From Lagopus muta (Eukaryota > Chordata > Aves > Galliformes > Phasianidae), in assembly GCF_023343835.1 (NCBI RefSeq), contig NC_064435.1, positions 88,444,788 to 88,508,787 on the forward strand: a DNA stretch of 64,000 bases, given 5' to 3'. The notes below the pieces were generated by a model. It saw only the letters and a program-made list of their open reading frames with translations. It did not search any database and was not told the DNA's origin. A program made the translations under genes and the position numbers. Shown here in pieces: positions 23,309 to 36,214 of this stretch. Numbering within the stretch: position 1 is the stretch's first letter; each line of letters opens with the position of its first letter.

Positions 23309-24834
23309 GGGGGTAAAGCATGGAAGACAGCCACTGGAAAGCAATAAAGGGAGATGCTTCAGCAGTAAACGAGAACTGGTAGTAAGTAGTGTATATCTTC
23401 TCAGATCTAGGATGATTTCTAGAACAGTTTGTTCTGTTCAGAGGCTGGGTCTGATTTGGAAATTGAGGCTTTACTGAGTACATGAAGTAGTTGCCTCCAG
23501 CTGAGATAAGTTTAATCTGATCAAGGCACTTAGAACAGAGCCACAGCCAAAACACTAGAATGGATGGTGGAAAGATAGCTGTCTTCTAAACCACAGACAC
23601 ATGGTTTGTGCTCTTGATTTAATTCATCTTCTCTACCCAAGATATTACAGATAAGACTGAAAAATCCTTGTGTCTTATAACGTGAGAGGAGTTCTGTGAG
23701 TAAAAGAACAAGTATTTCTCAACTCACCCTTTGCTCTTTCATTTACCACTTTGCTTTACTTGTTCATTCTGAGGAGTTGATAAGTAATGCCAAAATAAAA
23801 CACAGACTTCATTAATATCAGGGATTAGATAACAAAAGAAGGCATTCACAAAGGCAGGAGGTAAAATGCCTGGGTCCCTCTACAATTATTGAAGGAAGAA
23901 GCATCAACTAAAGTTAGGATACTCATGTGACTTAAGTTCTAGAAAAGCCTGTCTCGTGCTCTATAAAAGGGATACAAATACCCTAAATGTAGATCATAGT
24001 ATAATTTATACTAAACCATTGCATGATGTTTTAATTAAATTATTCCACCACATAATTACATACATTGCTTTTCTCTTGTGCCTTTCATCCTGAAATGCTT
24101 TACAAACATGAATGGAATAAAATTCTCAGCAGTTAAGAATCATTGGCAGAAGGACAGAAGAAACTCTCTACAAAGTACGTAAATGTAAAGGTAAATTTCT
24201 TTTATCAGGTGTGAGAACTAATGTAGAGGTTAAGATGCTTATTCATAGCTGTACAGGAAGAGGGAAAAAATCCAGATTCCCAGACCTGTACTTTAAATAA
24301 AGATTTTAAATAACGTTCCTTGCTAGTATGAAAAGAAAGCAAAGATGAGAGAAGAGGATCAAGAGGAAAAATATGACAAAATAAATAGGTCCAAATATTA
24401 ATTAAAAGTAGCTGAAAATAACCCCCCTCTTCCTTTTAAAATGGTTCTGGGTTATGTCCTCTAAAGGATTTAACTGTACCTATGTTCTCCAAAATGTTCC
24501 CTGATACTTGGTAAAGGAAGCTGATCCTTGCTCCTAATAGTCTCCTAATTCTGAGAACACCTCAGGACAGCACTGCAGAGAGCTAGACAAGCATCAGAAC
24601 CAGAAGGGAATCTTCCTAGAACAACTTAATACAGAATAGCTGTGAAGAGCTGTGTGTTTCTGTCTTCTGTCTTTCACTTTTACCTTAGGAATTTAATTGA
24701 ATTGATATTTTCTAAATTTTCATGCTCCTTTTATTTTCAAAGGCTTTTATGGAAGCAAAATTATTAGATTGTTACCAACTAATGGATGCTTGCTGAACAA
24801 ACAGTGCATGTAAGCACAGTGAGGTGGTGGGTGG
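23309..24834. other. Intergenic, no feature recognised
   Basis: AT-rich sequence with no supported gene or repeat. The 104-codon minus-strand frame at 23241-23555 starts here and runs into the CR1 tail; it is not considered real. Confidence 0.55.
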
Positions 24835-25078
24835 TTTGTTTCAGCACTGGCAACAGGGCCAGTAATCAGCTCTGCTGGTGCAGACTTTTCGAGACCAACA
24901 CGGAGGCTCTTGTTCATGGATGATGAAAATGCATAGCTCATGGTGGTGACTATGTTGAAAAGCAGTGATCCATAGCTGAGATTTTCTTCTATCAAATAGC
25001 ATTATTGTGCTCTTTGTATTGGTTGTAGTTTCCATGGAAATAAATAAATAGGAGACATTACTTTTGAAGTGACCTACA
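24835..25078. mobile_element. Mariner-like DNA transposon remnant (Galluhop type)
   Basis: The second copy of the element at 1-222, in the same orientation. It shares GGTGCAGACTTTT, ATAGCTCATGGTGGTGA, TTTCCATGGAAATAAATA and a terminal ATTACTTTTGAAG. It looks like one end of a short internally deleted mariner; no intact transposase is present. Assignment to Galluhop is from memory. Confidence 0.55.
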
Positions 25079-26500
25079 TACTATGTCTTACCTCATTGCT
25101 AGAGCTTCACAGGCATCACATGTCATGTATCAGTATTACAGAAAACAGCATTCTGTGGTCATTTCTCAATAATCCTATCTGCCCATCTCATACCACGTGA
25201 CTGGCCATGCATTAGACTGTCACATTTTGTTTCAGATCTACTGATAAGTACTGAAAGATCAAATACTCTGATCCTATTTTACATATTAATTGAATTTCTT
25301 GCGGTATGAAAATTGTTGTGGTTGACTGATAGCTGTCACAGAAGAATGGAAGATCTTTTCCAGGTTCTTTGTGGGATGCTTCCTTTTAAGAAGGGGAACT
25401 GAAAAGTGGGAAATGCCACTTGATTTTATTTTTGACTGAGCTGAAAGTAGATTTAATAACAGAACATGAGTTTAAACGGAAATTTGAAACTCCAAATTTT
25501 TGGCTATGCTTTTAAAAGATGATCCCTGTGTTATGAATTCAGATGACTGAGCATGCAAAAGTGAATTTGCAAATAAATTTCTCTACATTCTATGAACATT
25601 TTACTCCTCTGATGCACAGGATCTGCAATCCTAATTTGCATATGGGAGTCGGAAATAAAATAAGAATACTGAAAATGTAGTTCTTGTTTTCCTTTTGTAG
25701 AATAGCTTAGTAAGTTACCCAATCAACTTAATTGAATGGTTGACTTTGGAAATAAACAAAGATGTTAGATCTGGATCAAAAAGAAACCTTCAGAGAACTT
25801 TAATGTTTTGAATGTGGAAAATATAATCTGAGTAGGAAAGTAAACAGTATATCTGCAATCTAGATAGTTACAAATGACAAATGATTTTGGTTGTAGGGTT
25901 TTTGTTGTTGTTGTTGTTTTCCTAATTACTCCCCCTAATTTCCATTAAATTGTTATTCAAAATTCAAATGGTTTCCAAAGATTCTGTAAAACAAGGGATT
26001 TTCCTCTCCCTCTTCTTTATCTAGGGAGTAGGAGAATTTTAATAGCATTCTCCCTGAGTGTTTGTTTCAGCAGATACAGCAAAATGCATATTAGACAATT
26101 TTTTAGCATGATCTCTGCATGTGAAGAGATCTGCTGGTAAAATATAGATAAGAACATAAGGGAAAATTGTTCCATATGGAGAAAAAAAGATGGAAATCTT
26201 TGGAAGAATTTCAGTTTATTTTTAAGTTCTGCTGTGATTTCAGAAGTAGACATAAAAAGGAAATGGAAGAACGTGTTTCAAAAATTATTTATTAGCATTG
26301 GCACTATGATGACATACTGCCGAATGCACCATGAAATATTGCGTGAATTCCAGATAGGATTTCAGCAAATAATCACAAAAAAAGCAGTGCAATTAACAAA
26401 AAGCAAAGCAAATGCTAGCTTCTGCATATTGATCTTGATGTTGTTTGCAGCGTGTGTCTCTGTGTTCACTTATGTTTGATCTGTATATTGTCAAATAATC
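25079..26500. other. Intergenic, no gene recognised
   Basis: AT-rich sequence with a short (TTG)n run at 25902-25917. No supported coding region. Confidence 0.55.
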
Positions 26501-27020
26501 TATCACAGAATCACAGAACATTTTGGGTTGCAAGGAACCTTACAGACCATCTAGTTCCAACACCTTTCTGCCATACACAGAGTTGTTATCCACTTGATCT
26601 GGTTGCCCAGAGCCCCATTCAACTTGGCCTTGAACACCTCCAGAGATGGGGCATCCACAGCTTCTCTGGACAACTTGTTTTAGTATCTTTCCACTCTCCC
26701 AGTGAAAAATTTCCTTCTGATATCTAACCTAATCCTACCCAATTTGAACTAATGCTACTCTTTGTCCTATCACCACACTCTGTGACAAATAATCCTTTCC
26801 CAGTTTTCTTGCATGCCTCCTTTTATTACTATGAAGTGTCCCCAGAGCCCTCTCTTCTCTGGCCTCAGCACCCCCAACTCCTTAGTCTGTCTCCATAGGA
26901 GAAGTTCTTCAGCTTTCTGACCATCCTTGCACCTTGCTCTGGATCCACTTCAGCAGGTCCATGTCATTCTTGTGCTGGAGGCCCCAGACTTGGACACAGA
27001 ACTTCTGGTAGTGTAAGTTT
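26501..27020 (-). mobile_element. CR1 LINE 3' portion, minus strand
   Basis: Begins on the plus strand with TATCACAGAATCACAGAACA, the reverse complement of the CR1 terminal octamers. It continues through the CR1 3' UTR and the last ORF2 codons (CTTGGACACAGAACT). It is strongly diverged. Confidence 0.88.
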
Positions 27021-27162
27021 GATCTGGATCACACAAAACTGCATTATGTCACTAGCTGAATTTTCTAGAGACTATGTTATGCTACTTTTGCTGGCTTGGT
27101 ATTTGATACCAGGTTTATTTGATTGGTGAAAGATGGAAAAGGCAGTGAAGCTGTTGTGTTCT

Positions 27163-27576
27163 GGAGCACAAGTCTTATGAGAAGGGACTGAAGGAATTGG
27201 GCTTGTTTAGTCTGGAGGAGAGGAGGCTCAGAGACCTTTTTAGTCTCTGCAACTATCCGAAAGGAGGTTGTGGCAAAGTGGGAGTTGGCCTTTTCTCCTG
27301 GGTAACTAGCAATAGAATGAGAGGGAATGACCTCATGTTGTGCCAGAGGAGGTTCAGGTTGGATATTGGAAAAATTTCTTCTCTGAAAGACTGGTCAGAC
27401 ACTGGATCAGGCTGCCTACAAAGATGGTAGGGTCACCATTCCTGGAGGAGTTAAAGTAACATTTAGATATGGTACTAAGCAAGGTCGTTTGACGGGGAAA
27501 TATTGGTGGTAACGGACGTTTGGACTGGATGGTCTTGCAGGTTTTTTCCAACCTTGGTGATTCTATGATTCTCTGA
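27163..27576 (+). mobile_element. CR1 LINE 3' portion, plus strand
   Basis: CR1 from the last ORF2 codons (GGGCTTGTTTAGTCTGGAGG) through the 3' UTR to GATTCTATGATTCTCTG. With the minus-strand CR1 ending at 27020 it forms a loose tail-out inverted pair about 140 bp apart. Confidence 0.9.
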
Positions 27577-30054
27577 ATCTGACATCTGCTATGACAAGGT
27601 TATTCTACACAAATTTTGTACAAATTTGAAATGGTAGAGTGAGCTTGTGCTGGCTGAGTGTTTGCATTTTTCAGAGCTAAAAAGTTATTGATTTTAAGAG
27701 TAAAGACAAGGGAAATAAGGGGGAAAATATTTTGAATAGACTCCTGGTAGCATCGCTGTACATTTGAGGATCTGAGAAGTTGTGCCAGCTTCTTCTGTCA
27801 AATTTCAGTCCAATTATCATTTTGGGATGGTGGATTTATACACTTGGCCAAGGTTACATTGATTTCCAAAATTGTAAGGCATAGTCCTTTCCAAATAGAG
27901 TTTTACAATAATTTAAGTATTTGCCCATTTTGACCCACTGGATGCATTTACTGCTAATAAGAGCTTCACTTTAATGTTCTTTCTTACATACAAGAAAAAA
28001 ATGTGCTTCTTTCTGAGGCATACTGAACATAACCCCAAAAAAAGGAAGATGGAGTGATTAAAAAGTCTGTACATTTTGCTTATTTTCCCATAAATTTGGT
28101 TTTATCTCTTAATTTATTTTTAATGACTACATTCTGCTATGATCAGTGAGCTATTTTGCATAAAACCCTGATTTCAACTGATTGCATTCTTTAGTATAAA
28201 GTAGAACAAGTTTCAAGAATTTACTTAGGCATGCCACAGTGGAACTCACTAGTGGACTAGGTAATTACTGTTATTGTTTTAAGAATTATATTTGTATGAC
28301 ACATTTTTAAATAAAAAGTAATAAAGAGTGAAATTGCCATCAGGAAGCTGCAATTTTACTGCTAACAAGTGGGAAACAGAGGAAAGAAGAACCCAGTTTA
28401 TTTGCATATTTTTAATTCTATGGATAAATGCACCACTGAAAAAAACATTTTCTTAACTGCTTTGAGAACTAGAGTCTGTAAAAGTAAGAGGTTTTTTTTT
28501 TTTTTTTTTTTTTTTTTAATTACAAATACACTGGAAAAAGCAGTGAAGTGTGCATGGAGGTTTCGAGCATATTTCAGTAGGTAAGTATTTTCAAGGATTG
28601 TGGTAAATATGCTTTTGTTCTAGAATGTAGTGTTTGATTGTATCCTGAAATAGCACATGGGGATTTTGTCCTGAGTTTTAGAATAATCACTTCCTAAAGA
28701 TCGTTGTTCTTCCTATGTCAAGTACTCTTTGGTCAGATAATTTTTGGTATATATGTAAAGACTGAGAGAAGAGGAAAAGTGAGAAGAAAAATTTATGGGG
28801 TTGGGAGGGTGGATGTGATATTAGCTGAAAGCAGGCAGAGGTCAAAGCTGACATTCTTGCTTCTTTGAGAGGATTTCAGTCTTAGTTGTGCTCTTATCGG
28901 AAGGAGGAATTCATATTGCTACTTGAAATTCTCAATTTCATAATGGGATAGAGGTGATATGGAAAAAATGTGACCTTAAGTTCATACTTCATATTTCAAG
29001 AAATATTCAACATCAGGTGTTTCTCTTACTGATTCCAAAATCTAATTAAGTTTTTCCTCTTCATTTTCTTGTTACCATCTCTAAAACAAATACATAAAAA
29101 TAAATATATATGTTGTGTTTTTTTTTTTTAATTGAAGGAATGAGGTATGTATGTAGCAGGAATCTTGTGATCCATAGGAAATTTGGAGCTTAAATTCTTG
29201 CTCAGTGTCTCATTACAACTATTTTATCAATTAAGCTTGTCATATTTATTAAACACAGGCTAGTAATTAATACTTGGAAAACAGATGAAATTGCTTTGGC
29301 ATTCAAATTCTTCTCAAAGCTTAAATGATTTCTTAGGGGAAGAAACGTTGAGAGGGGTTATTCTGTGACTGTATATTCCAGGGTATTAAAAAGAAATGTG
29401 TGCTGTAAGGTGAAAGATGTGTGGAAATCTATACAAATGTTCACAGCAGGCACAGTCCATGTGTTCTATGCAGAGACTGTCAGCTATCCCAAGGTACTAT
29501 GTCTTTAATACTCACAAACAGTAGCTGCGTTTGCAGAGAATAATAGCAGCAAAGAAGAAAGAAATGATTGTTAATAAAAAATCCTATACATCTGAGGAGT
29601 TGTTTAAAGTAAACATTTTTAAACAGAAAAAAAAAAAAATACAGTCATGAAAGCCTTTGGTAGCAAACACTGCTAACAACTCCTTAAAAGGTCAAATACA
29701 TTAAATTGCACACCTTCAGTACATTTCTGTGTTTAAAAATTCATTAAAAAATGGAAGATGCATTTCTGTTCAATCTCTTCTCTAATGAATATATTTGCAT
29801 CTAATCACAGCTTTTCTCCTTTAGAGATTTCTTACTCATTTCCTAAGTCCTCAGTCTGTAACCTAAGCTTCTGGGATTTACAAAGTTGAGGGCACAGTCA
29901 TCATGGAAATGTCATGGCACTGTCATCACCAGAAGTGCCTAGTCATCACAAATGGCTGACATAATATAGTTTCATGACTGAAAAAGAAGAATAACATCAG
30001 GTAGACTGTAGAGTGTGTTACACTAGGCATTGATTTTGTGTTAGACAAAAAGAG
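27577..30054. other. Intergenic, no gene recognised
   Basis: AT-rich. It includes a T26 run at 28492-28517 and A runs near 29627-29639. The short open frames have no domain. Confidence 0.55.
28492..28517. repeat. T26 homopolymer
   Basis: 26 consecutive T on the plus strand. Confidence 0.95.
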
Positions 30055-30893
30055 GTATTGGGCCCTCAGTTGTGCCCTCAATACAAGAAAGACAGGGAGC
30101 TGTTGGAGAGGGTCCAGAGGAGGGCCACAAAGATGATCAGAGGGCTAGAGCACCTCCGCTATGAAGACAGGCTGAGGGATCTAGGCTTGTTCAGCCTGGA
30201 GAAAAGAAGGCTGCGGGGTGACCTCACTGCAGCCTTTCAGTAGTGTATGGGAACTGCTGAGCCACGGCCTGAACCTCTGATTGATCACCTGAGGCGAGCA
30301 CTGAGTCAGCCACAGGAGCACAGGTGAAGGCAATTCACCTGAGCTGCCGGAAGGGTGGGAGCCTGGCTGCAGCTCTCCTAGACCTATTTAAGGCTGCCAG
30401 TGGGGAAGGACCTCTTCTGGAGATCTGTTCTGCTGGAGTTTTGTGAGCCCAGGATAGGGGTAAGACTTCCGTTTATTCTCTTTTGTTATCGCAGTCTACT
30501 TTGCCTAACTCTCTTGTTTATTTTATGATTGTAGCATCCTAATGTTCTTTGATTATGCAAGTAGCTAAAGGGAGCCTATAAAAAGGAGGGGAATCGACTC
30601 TTTGAAAGGGTTGAGAACAACAGGACAAGGGGAAATGGCTTTGAGTTCAGAAGATTTAGGTTAAATATCAGGGGGAAATTCTTTACTATGGGAGTGGTGA
30701 GGTGCTGGAACAGCTGCCCAGAGAGGTTGTGGATGCCCTGTCCCTGGAGGTGTTCAAGGCCAGGTTGGATGGGGCTCTGGGCAGTCTGGTCTGGTATTAG
30801 ATATGGAAGCTGGTGGCCCTGCATGTGGCAGAGGGGTTGGAGCTTGTTGATCCTTGAGGTTCCTTCCAACCCAAGCCGTTCTATGATTCTATA
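30055..30893 (+). mobile_element. CR1 LINE 3' portion interrupted by a solo LTR
   Basis: The CR1 runs 30055-30243 ([19 protein letters not shown] frame, then GACCTCACTGCAGCC) and resumes at 30560-30893 (CTAAAGGGAGCCTATAA ... CCGTTCTATGATTCTATA). Removing 30244-30564 restores the normal CR1 junction CTTTCAGTAGCTAAAGGG. The CR1 is therefore older than the insertion. Confidence 0.92.
30244..30559 (+). mobile_element. Solo LTR of an endogenous retrovirus, 316 bp
   Basis: The element starts TG and ends CA (TGTATGGGAAC ... GATTATGCA) and is flanked by a perfect 5-bp direct repeat AGTAG at 30239-30243 and 30560-30564. The host sequence is a CR1, so both boundaries can be read to the base. A TATTTAAGG TATA-like box lies near 30387 and T-rich sequence lies toward the end. 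There are no gag, pol or env sequences. A 5-bp target duplication fits an ERVL-type or some gamma-type element; the family name was not determined. Strand is a guess from the position of the TATA-like box. Confidence 0.8.
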
Positions 30894-30985
30894 ACAGGTA
30901 AATCCAAGGCTGGGTTGCATCATGCTGGTGTCTCGTCCCTAGTGGGGTTCTGCAGACCTCCATTTTTGGACCAGTTCTCCTTAAT

Positions 30986-31440
30986 ATAGAATCTTAAAAT
31001 TATAGGATTTGGAAGGGAACCCTGGAGATCATTGAGTCCAAACTCCCTGCTAAAGCTGGTTCCCTACAGTGGGTTGAGTAGGGAAGTGTCCAGGTGGAAT
31101 CTGGGTATCTCCTGAGAAGGAGACTCTGCAACCATTCTGGACAACCTCTTCCAGCACTCTGTCACCCTCACAGTAAAAAAAATCTTCTGCATGTTCTTAT
31201 GGAATTTCCTGTGTCCTAGTTTGTGCCTGCTGTCCCTTGTCCTGTCACTTCACACCACTGAAAAGAGCCTGCACTCATCCATTTGACTTTCACACTTTAG
31301 ATATTCATAAACATTGACCATCTTTCAGCCTGCTCATCTCCAGGCTGAGCAGGCCCAGGTCTCTGAGCCTTTTCTCATACAGGAGATGCTCCAGGTCCTT
31401 TTATTGTATTTGTAGCTCTTTCCAGGATTGTCTTTTTATG
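30986..31440 (-). mobile_element. CR1 LINE 3' portion, minus strand
   Basis: The plus strand reads ATAGAATCTTAAAATTATAGG at the CR1 3' terminus, then diverged 3' UTR, up to the AGGCTGAGCAGGCCCAGGTC segment of the ORF2 end. A different, more diverged subfamily from copies A and B. Confidence 0.85.
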
Positions 31441-32599
31441 ATCCTGTCACCTTACTTAAACTTATAAACCTGCTGATTCTTTTTTTTTAAATTAGTATTT
31501 GGCAGAGGAGCAGTTTGTATTAAATATATCAAAATGTCATTTGTTGTGAGAGGGGCGATCACGTTAAGTTTTAACTTGTAATACTTCTATGAATCTTACA
31601 ATAAAAGGGATCTCATGTAGGAGAGGGAGAATCAGGCTACAATTAAGGTTGTAGAACAGAAGCTCTCAGTTTCTTAGTTTCTTTTCTTTCTTATAGTGCT
31701 GGAAAAAAAAAAAAGCATGCTAGCTTGCAAAATGTTCTGCAGGAAACAGTGGCATCAGGTTGCATTGTATTTTGCTGTTAGGGCTCTTGAGTACATATGC
31801 AGATGAATCCTGCAGTTTTTCTTCCTCTGGTAGTCAATTTATCTTTCATAAAATCTTTCTTGCATGGTCAGATACATGCCAGAAATGTCTCTGCTACTTT
31901 TTCTTTCTTTTTTTTTCTTCTAAATAGTTTCATGTTAAATACTATTGGTAGAAGGAAATCTATTTTCTTATTAAAAATATTGATGATCACAAAAAGAATG
32001 GAAAGGTAAATTGGTCTGTAAATTTTTCTGTGCTCCAATTTTACTGTTTGCCATGTATGGACAAGTGTGAAAATTTTGTACCTACGTGAACAGTAATAGA
32101 AACTGTGGGTATTTGATTTAATAAGGACTTCATTAATCCTGTAAAACCAAAATCTGAGATAGAGCTGTTAGCTTTTCCTCACTGAGCTACAAGTGTAGAA
32201 TCTTCAAAGCCTGTGAACATGACACCATTAACTGTCTGTTCTTACATGTCCCCTCCAGATACCTTTTTACTTCACAAACTTTTTCTAAATTTTGATCCCT
32301 CATATCTAGTAAAGACTTAATTATTCATTTAAAAATATTTCTGTTTTAATTTTTTCTCTTTTTTTCCTCTAGAAATTGAATCCAACAGGAGAAAAATAAG
32401 ACAACAAATTTCTCTCATTCAATGAGAACTTCAAATAGTTTTCCACCTTCTGAAATGAAATCTACAAGTTTTTTTTTTTTTTAAGAAGAGTAAAAGGATC
32501 AATCATAAAGAGATACAAATTTGATCTGAGAGGCCTGTAATAGCGTTCAATGTTTTCCAGTGATGATTTCCTGGAGACATCCTGTTAGTCTGAAGGTTT
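31441..32599. other. Intergenic, no feature recognised
   Basis: AT-rich sequence with T and A runs (31710-31723, 32470-32484). No supported gene. Confidence 0.55.
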
Positions 32600-33260
32600 T
32601 GTCCTGACACCATGCAGAGGCCTTCTAGCTTCTGAATGAAGACATACATGACCTCACTTTTTACCAAGCCCATATTTCATTATCATGAATTCAACTTGGG
32701 CATGGACATTACATGCCAGACTGACTCCATCTTAAATTCTTTAATGATCTTCTCTGCACTGGTGAACATCGGGTGCACTGACATTTCACCTCTGAACAGT
32801 TTGTCTATCACCTTGGACCAGGAAGGTTTCCTCAGCACACTCCAAGAGTCTCCTGGGTTCCTCTCTACTTTACTTGTTACCTTCCCAGAAGATGTCCAGG
32901 TGGTTGAATTCTCCCATGAGGATGAAGGCCTGTGAGTGTGAGGCTTCTTGAAGGTGGAGCATGGAAGCTTTATCTATAGGACCCCCTTGATCAGGTGGAC
33001 CCCAGTAGACCCCAGTAGACCCCAGTCACCAGATGTCTTTTACTGATTTGGTCCCTGATTTTTACCCACAGACTTTTATGGCTGTTTTACAGAGGCATCT
33101 CTTCAGAATCTATCCACTTATTAACACACAGGGCAACTCCCCTGCCCTTCCTTCCCTTTCTTTTCTTCTGAATTTTAACATTATATCTTCTAATACTTTT
33201 GGGAACTGAAACTGTAGCCTTAACTATGACTTTGTTATATCCAAAGGCAGATGTGTGCAT
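32600..33260 (-). mobile_element. CR1 ORF2 endonuclease-domain fragment
   Basis: Read on the minus strand, the translation shows the CR1 apurinic-endonuclease order GRGVAL...KSLWVKIRDQ...VTGVYWGPPDQ...HSQAFILMGEFNHLDIFW. The usual GDFNH motif is GEFNH at 32914-32901. Stops and frame changes surround it. This is the only piece of the CR1 endonuclease in the window. Outer limits are approximate. Confidence 0.75.
32999..33027. repeat. 10-bp tandem repeat inside CR1 endonuclease fragment
   Basis: GACCCCAGTA is repeated almost three times. It sits at the codons for the VYWGPP motif, so it is an expansion that arose after insertion. Confidence 0.85.
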
Positions 33261-36214
33261 GAAATCTGCACATGAAACAAATGCTCAGTTCTACATCTCT
33301 CCCAAACCCTGCAGAGTCATCTACATATCATACAAGCTTATTTCATTTTTACAGAATTTGGCTTTCCTTTCTCTACATACATTCTTTCCTATTCCTGCTG
33401 TGGAACCAGATGAAAAGCACTGTAATTTCTGCTTCAAGACAAATATTGTTAGCCTCCAAAAAATCTACCAGACTGCCACCTTACCTGCATGTATCAAGGT
33501 CCAATGATTGTATGTACTTCTGGAAAAATGATCTAGATCTGTCCACAGATTTATTGTACAGACACTTCTAGCTATATGCATATGTGGAAAAATTCCCTAT
33601 CAGGGTGGATATTTGCATGCAAATACACTTCAGAGCCTTATTCCATATAATGGCTGTCAGGTTTGGTGAAAGGTAGAGGGAATATTAGCGAGTCATTCCA
33701 TGTTGATCTGTAATGCTTTTGTAGAGCAAGAGTCTACTGCGAGAGTGAAATGAGTTACCTACCATCTCTCACTCCCATCAGTTGATCTTCTGTTGCTTCT
33801 GGGTTTTGTTTTGTGCTAATCAGCTGATCTTAGCACATTTGCAGGTGAACTTGGCCAGGTTTTCCAGTAGGTCATGATACAGTTAGGATATGTGATCCTA
33901 AGCTCAGTGTCAGAAAAATGCCACGGTCTTTTGTAAAGTCTGGCTACGATACTGAATTAGTGGAAGCTGGGGAATGGCTACAGCTCTCCCTTCTAAAGCA
34001 CACTCCTGTAGACCTCAGGAAGGAACAAATTTTCAAGTCCTTGATTTGACATGGTAGTAAAACCTACTGGTTTGAATGACACTGGGTTTGGCAAATAAAT
34101 GCTGAAGAAAATTACGAGTAGATAAATGTTTTTTTGACTGTCACAACTATAACCTCAATTAAGTGCTAATGGACATTGTGTGAACATAGCAAGTAATAGG
34201 TGAATTTCCTGTCACTTTGATCAACTGTTGAAGAACATGAAATATATTTGTTTCTTTGGCAAAGTCTACTTAAAAAAAAAAAGTATATAGAGAGAAATTT
34301 TAAAAATGTGATTTTAATTCAGAATTTTAAACATTTAGCAACCATGTTGTCTTGTCTTGTTTTAGTCTTAGCAATATTAATGTAGTGATCTGGCAAAAAT
34401 TGCGAATAGTTATCTATCTCACTGCTAATAACTCTGAAAAATGCTGTAAGTCAAACAAATCTTTATGAGTAGTTGTGGTTATATTTTCTTGGCAAGATAA
34501 TTATTACATGCCACATTCCTTTGAAGATGTTTACCACAAGCTGCTCTAAAATTTTTGGAAAAGGCTTCATGAAAAAGAGAAGGCATACATAATTCCCTCA
34601 GGGTGTCATCTCTCTAGGTTAACTGGATGACTGGAAAAAATGAGTCCGATAGCCAAACCTTGTTCCACCAAGATCCAGCTTGCTTTCTGTCAGGTCTGAG
34701 ATCCTACCCAGTTGTTTTATCAGAATGTGTGGTAGAATGACAAGGGGCTCCTTTGTAGACAGGACTAGATGAGCTTAATTGTGACTGAACATATAAAAAA
34801 TAGATAATTTCAGCTACATAAAGGAAACAGTACAAAATGCTGGTGTGATATTCTATTAGAGGACTCTCTAGCTTAGCTACTAGCTTGCTACATATGAATC
34901 CAAAGAATATTTTTCAAACAGTGTTAAGGACAACCTGAGAGAGAGGTATGTACGATAGCACAGCCACAGACCTAACTTCCAAACCTACATCTAGCAGTCA
35001 CTATGGAGCTTGGCCAGTCAAAGGGACAGGAAAAAATGTGTCAATTTTCTTAAAAGTGTATAAGCAAAAACAAACTCACAGTAATCTGCTTGTCTGGCAC
35101 CACTTTGGCAGCTGAAGCATGGATTCAGTTACCATGAGAAGTCTATAGTTTCAACTGGGTCATGACAGTATTGCCTTCTGCCTGGAAACTTCAAATACAC
35201 CCTTCTTGTCCAGTCTGAAACAGTTATTTCACAACAAGGTCCATAATTCTCAGGGACATCAGGTCAAGAGAGCAATATTCTTAACATTCCAAAGTTAAGA
35301 GAAAAAACTGGATCCAAGTTTTGCAGGAGGTATGGCAGAAAGTAATGGCTTTATTGTCACAGTGACCACTATGCTGTAAGATTTTATGTGCAGCATTTAC
35401 TGTTGCTAACTAGCTAAGGACCAAATTTTACTCTCCTGTTACTTTTATTGCATTACAACACAGAATCTGTCAGCTCTGGAGTTTGAGTGAGGAGAGATTA
35501 GGATCTCTCCATTACTTCAATGGCTGCAGAAAACAAAGTGTTCCATCAACTGTCACTTAATTCAGTGGATGCACATTGATCTCCAGTGGAGAATTTTGAA
35601 ATTATAATCAATATGAAGATACCACAGAGGAATATTAATAAACCTCTTAGGAACTAGAAATATATTTAATAAATCAGGAGGTTTGGTAAATATTACCACA
35701 TGTGTGCAGTGGGAGCTCTCTGGATAGCTGTGGTTGCAGTTCCACATAGTTCCTAAATAGCCTGCAGAATAAAAAGGAAAATGGCTTTAGTCATTATTAT
35801 TGAAGGGTCTGCACATGGGACTAAATCAAATGAAGTTGCAAAAGCATAAAAACTGAGAATGAAGCTCTTCTTTTTTCTCTTAAAAAAAAGAAAAGAAAAA
35901 AAAATGATTTTATTTGATATTCAGGCAAAGCATATGTATGTTTGTATATGTGTGGTGGATAAAGAAAGACATGGGATGAAGGAGGGTAAAAGAAAGTTCC
36001 AACAAAAACTAAGGAACACTTGTTCCAGAGGAAAAAATATTTCCCAACTGAAGGACTTGCACCAAAACCTTGGGTAACTTACTGATATCTAAACCACTCT
36101 TTCACTCTTTAACTGTTTCACTGTTTAACCTTGTATATCTGGACCCTCATCAACTTAAATGACTCAGGCTTCCAAGGTGGACAGCTTAATATTCTGAGCC
36201 ACAAAAAGGGCTGG
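33261..36214. other. Intergenic, no feature recognised
   Basis: AT-rich single-copy-looking sequence. The two overlapping plus-strand frames of about 100 codons at 33199-33571 begin inside CR1 sequence and have no domain. Confidence 0.55.
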
